Part shown: positions 48,357 through 57,540 of the stretch, piece by piece
Layout of the letters: every line of letters begins with the position of its first letter
How positions within the stretch are numbered: the first letter of the stretch is position 1
Source of the DNA: an uncultured Pseudomonadota bacterium
GTDB lineage: Bacteria; Pseudomonadota; Gammaproteobacteria; CAJXQU01
Direction: 5' to 3'
NCBI GenBank assembly: GCA_913058255.1
Contig: CAJXQU010000011.1
Coordinates: 1 to 64,000 of the forward strand
DNA length: 64,000 bases
Notes under the pieces: model-generated
The model's database searches: none
What the model was told of the DNA's origin: nothing
Seen by the model: the letters and a program-made list of their open reading frames with translations, nothing else
Program-made: the position numbers and the translations under genes

Positions 48357-49814
48357 ATGAAAAAAACTCTAAAACTCAAACAACTTTTATTTCGTTACGA
48401 GTTAGCATTTTTGGTGCTCTTGTTAGTGACGGGTGCTTTGGGTGGGCTTTGGGTTTATTTCTGGCAACAAACCTCGGCTGAGTCTGTCCGTCTTAGTCAC
48501 TTACGCAGTTCCGGCCAACAAATTCAAACGGATTTATTTCGACAAATTAAAGAAGTGACGTGGGCTCGATTAAAGGAAGATCCTGAAGCGTTACAGCTTT
48601 ACTCTAATTTTTCACGGCAAATAGCGGATAATTTTTCTTTGTTGAGAAAATTTGCAAATGACGACGCTGAGAAAGTGGCCTTGGATAAGGTGGTGAAATC
48701 ATATCGGATCATCGAAAAAGATATGAACAAGATCTTCACCGATCCTTATATGATAAGTCGTGTCGTGCGTTTGCGTATGCTGGATCCTGCCTATGAACGT
48801 TACATGGTCAGCTATTTTGAAAAAAGTTATGCTGACTTTCAACATATTCTGAATGAAAAACAGTCTGCTTTAGATCAAAAAATGGAATATTGGACTGGGC
48901 TGGCACCGATGATGATCCCTGTGCCACTGTTACTAGCGGGTATTTTATTCCTATTTTCACGTGCGAGTGTGCAACGTGAAGTTGTGCGTCCGGTGGAGGT
49001 TGTGAAGCAGGGTGCTTCATTGATCAGCAAAGGTGAGTTTAACCATGAGATCCCACAACAAGGGATTGCTGAAATGGTCAGTCTTGCGGGTACGATTAAT
49101 AATATGGCGGGAGAATTAGCTCGTAATCGTGATGCATTGATCGATTCTGAAAAACAAGCAGCCTTAGGTGCGTTAGTACCTGTTGTGGCGCATAACATAC
49201 GGAATCCTCTCGCCAGTATTCGTGCTAGCGCACAATTGCTCGATCATATTGATGACCCTGATGATAAGGCAGAAATAAAAGATGCCATTCTTGAAACTGT
49301 CGATAGATTAGGCCGTTGGGTCAGTGCATTAGTCTCTTATTTACATCCATTAAAACCGCATAAAAAAATCACCCAAGTAACGGTCTTGTTAGACACAGTT
49401 ACAAGGTTATTAAAACCACGCTTGGATGATCAAGAAGTAACAGTCAAGCACGGCCAATGGGAAACCCAACATTCAGTGCCGATAGATCCGGATTTAATGG
49501 AGCAGGCATTATATGGGTTACTGTCAAATGCCATCGAGATTTCCCCGCGTGGTGGAGAAGTTATATTATCGGTGTTTGAAGATGGCCTTGAGCTAAAAAT
49601 AAGCATCGACGATCAAGGCACTGGCATGCCTTTCGATCCGAAGCCTAGTGAGTTAGCACCAGGGCGGACGACAAAGCGGTTTGGTACAGGACTTGGTATT
49701 CCAGTCGCTTTCAAGGTATGCAACACTCATGGTTGGAAGATGGCATACGAAAAGAACTTACCCAACGGTACGCGTGTGATGATTACAATCCCTGAAGGAA
49801 TGAAAGTGGTATGA
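48357..49814 (+). CDS. Sensor histidine kinase (NtrB/ZraS-type)
   Basis: 485 residues from ATG 48357 (a TTG directly before it is possible). Two membrane helices (about 16-37 and 181-201) flank a periplasmic helical sensor domain of about 140 residues. A HAMP-like segment (about 205-260) leads to the H box VVAHNIRNPLASIRASAQLL with His279, then the ATPase with LLSNAIEISP (N box), DQGTGMPF and GTGLGIPVAFKV. Overlaps the response regulator gene by 4 bp; signal unknown. Confidence 0.93.
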   Translation: MKKTLKLKQLLFRYELAFLVLLLVTGALGGLWVYFWQQTSAESVRLSHLRSSGQQIQTDLFRQIKEVTWARLKEDPEALQLYSNFSRQIADNFSLLRKFANDDAEKVALDKVVKSYRIIEKDMNKIFTDPYMISRVVRLRMLDPAYERYMVSYFEKSYADFQHILNEKQSALDQKMEYWTGLAPMMIPVPLLLAGILFLFSRASVQREVVRPVEVVKQGASLISKGEFNHEIPQQGIAEMVSLAGTINNMAGELARNRDALIDSEKQAALGALVPVVAHNIRNPLASIRASAQLLDHIDDPDDKAEIKDAILETVDRLGRWVSALVSYLHPLKPHKKITQVTVLLDTVTRLLKPRLDDQEVTVKHGQWETQHSVPIDPDLMEQALYGLLSNAIEISPRGGEVILSVFEDGLELKISIDDQGTGMPFDPKPSELAPGRTTKRFGTGLGIPVAFKVCNTHGWKMAYEKNLPNGTRVMITIPEGMKVV

Positions 49815-51214
49815 CGGAAAACGAACATCAAAAAACGCGTATCCTGATCGTTGAAGATGAAGCCTTGTTTGCAAAGGCGGTAAAGAAGCGCCTCGAAGTC
49901 GCGGGATTTCACCCGGAAGTTGCTGGAACCTTAGCGATTGCGCACGACTCGTTAGATACTTTCAATCCTGATTTGGTTTTGCTCGATATGCGTCTGCCTG
50001 ACGGATCGGGCTTGGATTTTCTTACCGAGATAAGAGAACAGAAAAATGCCAAGGTTCCGGTGTTAGTTTTATCCGCTTATGGCGAATTAGAAGATGCTGT
50101 GGCAGCAATGAAACTGCAAGCCTCAGACTATTTAAAAAAACCGATCGATCTGGACGAGCTGTTACTTAACATCGAAAAAGTACTCAAACGCGAAAAAATC
50201 TCTCGTCAGCTCGAATATTCCAGAAAGCGTGAGAGCGCGACAGCGACGACAGATAAGGTTGAGTTTCTTGGTGAATGTGATCAGATCAAAAAGCTTGTCT
50301 CCCAAGCGCAGCATATTGGTTCACTGTGTAATGACCCAAATGTTTTGCCACCGAATATTTTGATCCTCGGCGAAACAGGAACAGGTAAAGATATGGCTGC
50401 GAGATTGTTACATGATATTAGTGCACGCAAAAACAAACCATTCGTACATGTTGATTGTGCTTCTTTGCCGAAGGATTTGATTGAAGCTGAGCTTTTTGGG
50501 CATGAGAAAGGTGCTTTTACGAATGCACTGGAAGCACGAACAGGATTATTAGAGGCGGCTGAAGATGGTGTCGTCTTTTTGGATGAGATAGGTGAACTAC
50601 CATTAGAACTTCAAGCTAAGCTGTTAGCTGTGTTGGAACGAAGAACCCTAAGACGAGTGGGTAGCACGCAAGAGCGATCCATCGATGCCTGGGTGATTTC
50701 TGCCACTAATCGAGATCCCGAAAAAATGGTTGAGAATGGGGAAATGCGCTCGGATCTATTTTTCCGTCTCAATGTTTTGAGCATGGTCATGCCACCACTG
50801 AATCAACGTGGTGATGATATTTTATTGTTAGCTAACCATTTTACGAAACAAACGGCTGCACGCTATAGCTTGAAGACTGTTTTGATCACTAGTGATGCCC
50901 AAACAGCACTGCTTGATTATCATTGGCCTGGGAATGTCCGGGAGTTAAAACATTTAATGGAAAGAGCGGTGCTATTGGCCACTGATGGTCATGTTTCTGC
51001 TGAGACGTTAATGCTCAACAATCAGGCTGAGAATGTTGCCGCTACGGTGGCGGAGGGTATGGTGGATTTGACTAGGCTAACATTGGAAGAAGCCGAAAGA
51101 GTGATGTTGGAAAGCGCGCTAGATCGTACTGATAATAACGTTTCTGAAGCGGCACGTCAGTTGGGCGTTACAAGAATGGCTATGCGTTATCGTATGCAAA
51201 AACATAATCTTTAA
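49811..51214 (+). CDS. Sigma-54-dependent response regulator (NtrC family) with GAFTNA loop
   Basis: 467 residues. Receiver domain (about 10-125) with phospho-acceptor Asp59 and Lys109/110. AAA+ domain with Walker A GETGTGKD (187-194), Walker B VVFLDEIGE (254-262) and the sigma-54 contact loop GAFTNA (234-239) in place of the consensus GAFTGA. Arginine finger region NVRELKHLMERA is intact. Fis-type HTH at the C-terminus (about 430-467). The partner kinase is the overlapping upstream gene. The changed loop may alter sigma-54 activation. Confidence 0.93.
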   Translation: MTENEHQKTRILIVEDEALFAKAVKKRLEVAGFHPEVAGTLAIAHDSLDTFNPDLVLLDMRLPDGSGLDFLTEIREQKNAKVPVLVLSAYGELEDAVAAMKLQASDYLKKPIDLDELLLNIEKVLKREKISRQLEYSRKRESATATTDKVEFLGECDQIKKLVSQAQHIGSLCNDPNVLPPNILILGETGTGKDMAARLLHDISARKNKPFVHVDCASLPKDLIEAELFGHEKGAFTNALEARTGLLEAAEDGVVFLDEIGELPLELQAKLLAVLERRTLRRVGSTQERSIDAWVISATNRDPEKMVENGEMRSDLFFRLNVLSMVMPPLNQRGDDILLLANHFTKQTAARYSLKTVLITSDAQTALLDYHWPGNVRELKHLMERAVLLATDGHVSAETLMLNNQAENVAATVAEGMVDLTRLTLEEAERVMLESALDRTDNNVSEAARQLGVTRMAMRYRMQKHNL

Positions 51215-51231
51215 AGGATTCTAATTTAGAA

Positions 51232-51277
51232 AACGTCTGATCTATGGTCATAGATCAGACGTTAGAACGTTTCTTTC
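51232..51277 (+). terminator. Long perfect hairpin between convergent operons
   Basis: AACGTCTGATCTATG (51232-51246) and CATAGATCAGACGTT (51249-51263) are perfect 15-bp arms with a 2-nt centre. TTTCTTTC follows on the plus strand. Placed between the kinase/regulator pair and aqpZ, it can terminate both. Confidence 0.7.
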
Positions 51278-51297
51278 AATCAAACACTGCTGCCGTA

Positions 51298-51990
51298 TTA
51301 ATCTTCACTACCTAACCAGTTATAAACAAAACCAGCGATGATGGCGCCTATAATTGGAGCGACCCAAAAAAGCCATAATTGTGGTATTGCTGCTGTATCA
51401 GCGAACAAGGCTGCGCCTGTGCTACGAGCAGGATTGACGGATGTGTTACTGACAGGAATGCTGATTAAATGGATTAAGGTTAAGCCTAAGCCAATTGCAA
51501 TCGGAGCAAAGCCAGCTGGGGCTCGAGCATCGGTTGAGCCTAAAATGATCAACAAGAACATAGCCGTCATAACGACCTCTGTGATCAGAACGGACATCAT
51601 CGAGTATTTCCCCGGTGATAGCTCATCGAACCCATTTGAAGCAAAACCTGCTGCTTCAAAACCTGTTTGACCACTGGCGATTAGATATAGAATACCAGCG
51701 CCTGCGATGCCGCCCAAGACTTGAGCTATAATATACGGCACTAGTTCAGAGCTTGAAAAACGACCACCAGCCCAGAGTCCAAAAGACACGGCAGGATTAA
51801 GATGGCAACCGGAAATATGGCCTATGGCATAAGCCATGGTTAATACGGTTAGTCCGAATGCAAAAGAAACACCGACAAGGCCGATGCCCACATCTGGAAA
51901 TGCAGCGGCTAAAACAGCACTACCACAACCTCCAAGTACTAACCAAAACGTTCCTATAAATTCTGCTGCTAATTTTTTTGTAAGATTCAT
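51298..51990 (-). CDS. aqpZ: Aquaporin Z
   Basis: Inner-membrane water channel. 230 residues from the ATG at 51990, preceded by GGGGAGAAG; the ATG at 52029 would add 13 residues. Six membrane helices and both pore motifs: HLNPAVSFG with NPA at 65-67 and SVNPARSTG near 185-193, the latter with the selectivity-filter Arg. Transcribed leftward, alone. Confidence 0.95.
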   Translation of the reverse strand: MNLTKKLAAEFIGTFWLVLGGCGSAVLAAAFPDVGIGLVGVSFAFGLTVLTMAYAIGHISGCHLNPAVSFGLWAGGRFSSSELVPYIIAQVLGGIAGAGILYLIASGQTGFEAAGFASNGFDELSPGKYSMMSVLITEVVMTAMFLLIILGSTDARAPAGFAPIAIGLGLTLIHLISIPVSNTSVNPARSTGAALFADTAAIPQLWLFWVAPIIGAIIAGFVYNWLGSED

Positions 51991-52191
51991 AACCACTTCT
52001 CCCCGAGTTAAATGAATTATCTTGATCAAATAGCCTTAATGAGATTATCAAAAGTTCGGTAGCTTTTAGAAGCTTAATCGACAGTTGATAACTCCAAAGA
52101 CATATGAAGTTATTTTTTTAAATATTGCAGCATAACCTTAGGCTTATTGTTCGAATGTTTCAAGAAATTAGGTATAAAAACTAATTAGGTG

Positions 52192-53061
52192 TTAATGAAT
52201 TTCATCGACTTTGACTAGGATATGGTTATCTTCACTGCCGTAACGATGTGTTTGATATGTGCCTTCATGATGTTGTTCATCATACTGTTCAGAGATGCCA
52301 CTCAAGCTGATCCACTGACCTAACTTTCCGGTGATAGTCATCTGTGCTTCTTGAGTCTCAACACGTCCGGCATAAGCATCGTTTGTCTGTGAACGCTGAG
52401 GGGAGATGGTTAACGTTACGCGATCACCATTGAGGTTTGAAATCACATAAAACCCTGAGCTGATATCTCGATATTGGACGGAGTCATAAACGTCTGATCC
52501 GTATGGGTGCAGGACGATAGTGCGTTCTGGTATTGGGACCGTTTTACCAGCACGTATCCAAGCCGCTTGGCCTTCAATTGTGCGAACAAAATAGACATCG
52601 TCATCACTATTTTGGCTTTCAGTACGCCAGTTGTGATAGCTGATCGCTCTATCTTTACCCCTGACGGTAACGGAAGCCTGATCTTGGGACGACGACTTGT
52701 TAGTTTCTATATGAATATTACGTGTGTCGTAATAACCATCGATACCATGCTCACGGCCCTGATGCTGACCTTGAGTATCATAACGAACACTGATCTTGAG
52801 CGAGCGTAACGGTCGGTCAATAATCGTTAGTGTTTTGATTAGCTCACGAAGGTTCTGCGGCGTGGTTTTTATGATCAGCTGATTGTTCATCCCAGATAGG
52901 CTTCCACCCTCAACCAGCAGTGGCTGAAGAATGGGGACGATATCACTGACCAGTCGATGTTGTAGTGGAATAATTTCCAGTTTCATCGCTGGCGCAGCCT
53001 GCACCGTTTGACTCAAAATGAGTGATAGTAGACAGAGCAGGGTGGACAGACATTTTCTCAT
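52192..53061 (-). CDS. Secretin N-domain-like exported protein
   Basis: 289 residues from the ATG at 53061, which gives a signal peptide (MRKCLSTLL...SQTVQA|APAMK). Residues about 25-75 (MKLEIIPLQHRLVSDIVPILQPLLVEGGSLSGMNNQLIIKTTPQN) have the N1-type fold signature of secretins such as GspD/PilQ. The remainder lacks the secretin barrel domain and is polar, His/Gln-rich and beta-like. So it is a small periplasmic protein with one secretin-type domain, not a pore. It is 10 bp after the DUF7931 gene. Confidence 0.78.
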   Translation of the reverse strand: MRKCLSTLLCLLSLILSQTVQAAPAMKLEIIPLQHRLVSDIVPILQPLLVEGGSLSGMNNQLIIKTTPQNLRELIKTLTIIDRPLRSLKISVRYDTQGQHQGREHGIDGYYDTRNIHIETNKSSSQDQASVTVRGKDRAISYHNWRTESQNSDDDVYFVRTIEGQAAWIRAGKTVPIPERTIVLHPYGSDVYDSVQYRDISSGFYVISNLNGDRVTLTISPQRSQTNDAYAGRVETQEAQMTITGKLGQWISLSGISEQYDEQHHEGTYQTHRYGSEDNHILVKVDEIH

Positions 53062-53071
53062 AGGGCTTGTC

Positions 53072-53584
53072 TCATAAAGATAAATACCTAAAGTTAGGAT
53101 CTTGCAGGCCATGTTCCCAGAGAATTTTGAATTCCTCTTGTAGTTCCGCTACGGTTTTCCGATCATCGAAACTTGCTCGACCTTCAAACCGATCTGAGTG
53201 TGGACGGCGAATGTAACCGCAATTATCAACCAGCATAAGCGAGCTGTTATAGTCGCTGTGTTGTTTGCTTGGCTTCTTTATTTCGATAAAACTGCTTAAT
53301 CGCTCACTCAAATCCAGTAGTCTATGGTTATGAGATTTCAACGACTCAGATTGTAATATCAGTATTCTGATCCGAGAAGAACGTGAACGTAATGCAAGTT
53401 TTTTGATTGCATCTGACATCTCGCGAGTATCATAAATACACGGATCAAGATCTCGACTAATAATATTTAAATAACGTCGACAACCGTCGATCATTCTAAT
53501 CGCAGCCGCACGATTTTCATCGCTCGTTTCTAGCGTAATCTCTTCAGCAGTTTCTCCAAGAATACAATCGTCAAAATTTTCCAT
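53072..53584 (-). CDS. DUF7931-family hypothetical protein
   Basis: 170 residues, no signal or membrane segment. ENRAAAIRMIDGCRRYLNIISRDLDPCIYD (about 24-53) and RSSRIRILILQSE are typical of the DUF7931 family, remotely like phospholipase D folds but without an HKD motif. Ends with FRYLSL. Forms a leftward pair with the secretin-N gene and lies 30 bp after purB. Function unknown. Confidence 0.72.
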   Translation of the reverse strand: MENFDDCILGETAEEITLETSDENRAAAIRMIDGCRRYLNIISRDLDPCIYDTREMSDAIKKLALRSRSSRIRILILQSESLKSHNHRLLDLSERLSSFIEIKKPSKQHSDYNSSLMLVDNCGYIRRPHSDRFEGRASFDDRKTVAELQEEFKILWEHGLQDPNFRYLSL

Positions 53585-53614
53585 TTCAAGCTCCCTGTTT
53601 ATGAAATAAAAAGG

Positions 53615-55033
<1,419 letters not shown>

Positions 55034-55180
55034 TTAAATGAGCTGAGCAATGTACGTGGTAGCTCAAGAGGGTGATTTTACATGAAATATTAAATGTACT
55101 CGAATTCTCCTAAAGAGATGCTTTTATCTATATTTAATGACAATAAATAAAAAGCTTAATCGAAGAAAACTTGATCAGAG

Positions 55181-55199
55181 ACATTGTACGATACAATGT
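55181..55199. repeat. Perfect inverted repeat at the end of the HTH gene
   Basis: ACATTGTA (55181-55188) and TACAATGT (55192-55199) with a 3-nt centre; the last base is in the stop codon of the HTH gene. No T-run follows on the minus strand. It may be a terminator, an operator or a remnant of a mobile end. Confidence 0.45.
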
Positions 55200-55543
55200 T
55201 AATCCCAAAGAGAACGCTGCTTAGGAAGCTCTTCAGGCAAAACCTTCTTTTTTCTCTTTACTCTTTTTTTAGGTTCAACTAACTCAACAGGAGCAGGTTC
55301 AACTTCGGTAGGCGTAGCGGTATTGATAGCTTTTAGTACGGCTTGAAGTTTTTCCTCAGGGATCAGTAGCAAGGAACACTTCAAGCCAGCAGCGATCTGT
55401 TCAAGCGTACTTAGACGAGGGTTACCCTTAGATTCTAACCTCTGATATTGTTGTCGAGACATTCCGACAAGCGGTGTTAAATCGTGTTGTTTAAGGCCTA
55501 GTGCTAGTCGGCGGTCTTTTACTACTTTAAGTAATGGCTGCAT
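55199..55543 (-). CDS. HipB-like helix-turn-helix protein (orphan)
   Basis: 114 residues from the ATG at 55543; the frame opens earlier only with a TTG at 55564. The HTH_3 domain spans about 7-62: KVVKDRRLALGLKQHDLTPLVGMSRQQYQRLES and the later LSTLEQIAAGLKCSLLLIP, as in HipB antitoxins. A Pro/Val-rich linker and a basic patch (EPKKRVKRKKK) make up the C-terminus. HipB usually precedes hipA, but purB follows here and no hipA fragment is visible. Palindromes at 55558-55565 and 55602-55621 upstream could be its operators. Confidence 0.85.
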   Translation of the reverse strand: MQPLLKVVKDRRLALGLKQHDLTPLVGMSRQQYQRLESKGNPRLSTLEQIAAGLKCSLLLIPEEKLQAVLKAINTATPTEVEPAPVELVEPKKRVKRKKKVLPEELPKQRSLWD

Positions 55544-55875
55544 AAAGAAATATATATATTGCAATTAATGTGAGTAATGTAGTAATTGTACAGCCTTATT
55601 TAAGCAATTAATATATTGCTTTTAAGGTGCTTGTATATACGATTATTAATCGTTATAAAAATATTCATACTCAACAATACCTATCAGCTTCAGGGATCGG
55701 GAAACAGTCTATTCTAGCTTGTTGTGATCTCAATAAGTTGATCCGCTAGGGGGTGGTATGAGTTTGTTGGCCTTTTAATCTCCTATTGGAATTTCTTAGC
55801 TAGTCAAACGGAGCAGACGATCAAGCTATCAATAGTCTTACCAAGAAGGAATGAGGAAGCTCGCAGATTTAATAA
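55544..55875. other. Gene-poor stretch
   Basis: Contains the 5' region of the HTH gene with short palindromes (ATTGCAAT at 55558-55565 and the one at 55602-55621) and many stop codons in every frame. I see no RNA gene or convincing protein gene. Confidence 0.6.
55602..55621. promoter_or_regulatory. Palindrome, possible operator of the HTH gene
   Basis: AAGCAAT (55602-55608) and ATTGCTT (55615-55621) are perfect arms around TAATAT, 60-80 bp upstream of the HTH start. A similar shorter ATTGCAAT lies at 55558-55565. HipB-type repressors bind such palindromes near their own promoter; assignment is inferred from position. Confidence 0.42.
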
Positions 55876-56040
55876 ATGGTTGAAAAAGTCGTATTTTACT
55901 TTCTCAATAGACAGCCAGTCATAGCACCCTCAGCGATTAACAATGATGGAACGGTTAGAGGCTATGAGAAGGTAAGCGATTTTCAGGTCTTGTTAGATAG
56001 TCGAATCGCACCAAAACGGCTAATCTCAACTACACATTAA
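55876..56040 (+). CDS. Possible small ORF or gene fragment (54 codons)
   Basis: ATG at 55876 opens a 54-codon frame (MVEKVVFYFLNRQPVIAPSA... ending KRLISTTH) in an otherwise stop-rich gap. A stop lies directly before the ATG in frame; a GAGGAAG sits about 20 bp upstream, too far for a good ribosome-binding site. The amino acid composition looks protein-like, including a INNDGTVRGYEKVSDF stretch, but I recognise no family. It may be a short protein or the trace of a longer gene. Confidence 0.3.
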   Translation: MVEKVVFYFLNRQPVIAPSAINNDGTVRGYEKVSDFQVLLDSRIAPKRLISTTH

Positions 56041-56109
56041 TAAATATGTTAATTCGACTTTTTTCAGATCAACTGAAACTATAGTAATAGCTATTAGATA
56101 ACTCTTAGC

Positions 56110-57540
56110 TTAGTGCGCATTATAATATAACTCTCTAGGTGTCAGGTTTATATTATCGCCGCCGCCCAGAGCTTTATAGAGTAGTATGATAGCCTCTATT
56201 TCAGCACCTTCAGCTAGTAATTGGTTTTGTTCGGCAGTAAATAAATCTTGTTGTGAATCTAAAACTTCGAGATAACTAGAAATGCCAGCATTATAACGTG
56301 CTTCAGATAATTCCAAACGCTTCTTTTGTGCACTCACTAAGGTATCGTGAGCAATGGCTTCTTTTTCCAGTGCCTTTCTAGCATTAAACTGCGTATAAAC
56401 TTCAGAAAACGCCACTTGAATTTTTCTCTCATATTCAGCAACTGTTCTAATTTTTCTGGCTTCTGTGACATCCAAGTTTGCTTGTAGATTATTACCAAAT
56501 AAAGGTAATGAGATAGAAGGCATAAAGCTCCATGTTTTTGAACTCGATTCGAATAAATTATTTAAGTCAGTACTTGCCAGACCGCCACTGCCGATCAGGC
56601 TGACTCGTGGTAAAAAGGCTGCACGTGCGGCATCAATATTTGCATTAGCTCGATATAAGGCTTCTTCTGCAGCAATAACATCAGGACGATTTAACAGTAC
56701 TTCTGAAGATAATGTTTCCGGTACTGATAGTGCAAAAAATTGCCTACGGAGATCTGTATTTGAATTAACTATATCCCGGATGGATGTTCCAACCAGTACT
56801 TCCAGAGCAGCATAAGAAGTTGATAATGTCCGTTCATTTTGCGCGAGTTGAGTTTCAACACTGGCTTTTGATACTTCCGCCTGAGCATAATCCAGTGATG
56901 AAGCGATGCCGATGGACCGACGTAACCCGATAAGCTCCAAAGATTTATTACGTGCTGTTAATGTTTGGTGACCAAGAGCGACGTTCTCTTTAGCTGTCAG
57001 CCATTTATAGTAAGCGTTAGCCACTTCAGAAATTGTCGATAATTTAACTGTGCGCTTGGCAGCAAGCGTTGCGAAATAGTCGGATAGGGCGGCATCTTTT
57101 AAATTTCGGATCCGACCCCAGAAATCCAGTTCATATGAAACTAGTCCCAGCTCTATATTATAACTATCGGAGACTTGATTATTGCCGGTAAAGTTTTCAG
57201 AGTTTCTTGTTTTGCTACCACTTGCACCTGCGTTAATGGAAGGTATCAATTCGCGTGCCTGAATTTGATAGAGGCCTTGTGCTTCAGCAATTTTTGCCGT
57301 TGCAATGTATAAGTCACGGTTATGTTCAAGTGCCAGTGCTATGAGTTTTCTTACGGTCGTATCTGTAAAAAATATTTGCCAGGCTACAAGTTCTATTTCA
57401 GGTGTGACGGAACCCTTTTCCCCACTGATAGTTTGACTAATAGGAATAGCAGGACGTTCGAATAAGGTAGGATTGTTTGCACAACCGGACAGAAAAAATA
57501 CAATAAGGGCAAGTAACAATAGTTTAAGTTTTATGCGCAT
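56110..57540 (-). CDS. RND efflux outer-membrane lipoprotein (NodT/OprM type)
   Basis: 476 residues. Lipobox LSGC with Cys20. Two OEP repeats with the NodT-type signatures VAWQIFFTDTTVRKLIALALEHNRDL, YELDFWGRIRNLKDAAL and LNRPDVIAAEEALYRANANIDAARAAFLPRVSL; ends with YLEVLDSQQDLFTAEQNQLLAE and LYKALGGGD. Forms the outer-membrane duct of the pump encoded by the two preceding genes; its ATG is adjacent to the stop of the permease gene. Confidence 0.94.
   Translation of the reverse strand: MRIKLKLLLLALIVFFLSGCANNPTLFERPAIPISQTISGEKGSVTPEIELVAWQIFFTDTTVRKLIALALEHNRDLYIATAKIAEAQGLYQIQARELIPSINAGASGSKTRNSENFTGNNQVSDSYNIELGLVSYELDFWGRIRNLKDAALSDYFATLAAKRTVKLSTISEVANAYYKWLTAKENVALGHQTLTARNKSLELIGLRRSIGIASSLDYAQAEVSKASVETQLAQNERTLSTSYAALEVLVGTSIRDIVNSNTDLRRQFFALSVPETLSSEVLLNRPDVIAAEEALYRANANIDAARAAFLPRVSLIGSGGLASTDLNNLFESSSKTWSFMPSISLPLFGNNLQANLDVTEARKIRTVAEYERKIQVAFSEVYTQFNARKALEKEAIAHDTLVSAQKKRLELSEARYNAGISSYLEVLDSQQDLFTAEQNQLLAEGAEIEAIILLYKALGGGDNINLTPRELYYNAH

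Noticed and set aside
51338-51670. 110-codon plus-strand frame within aqpZ
   Set aside because: Antisense to membrane helices of an identified gene; repetitive Ala/Lys composition arises from the opposite strand.
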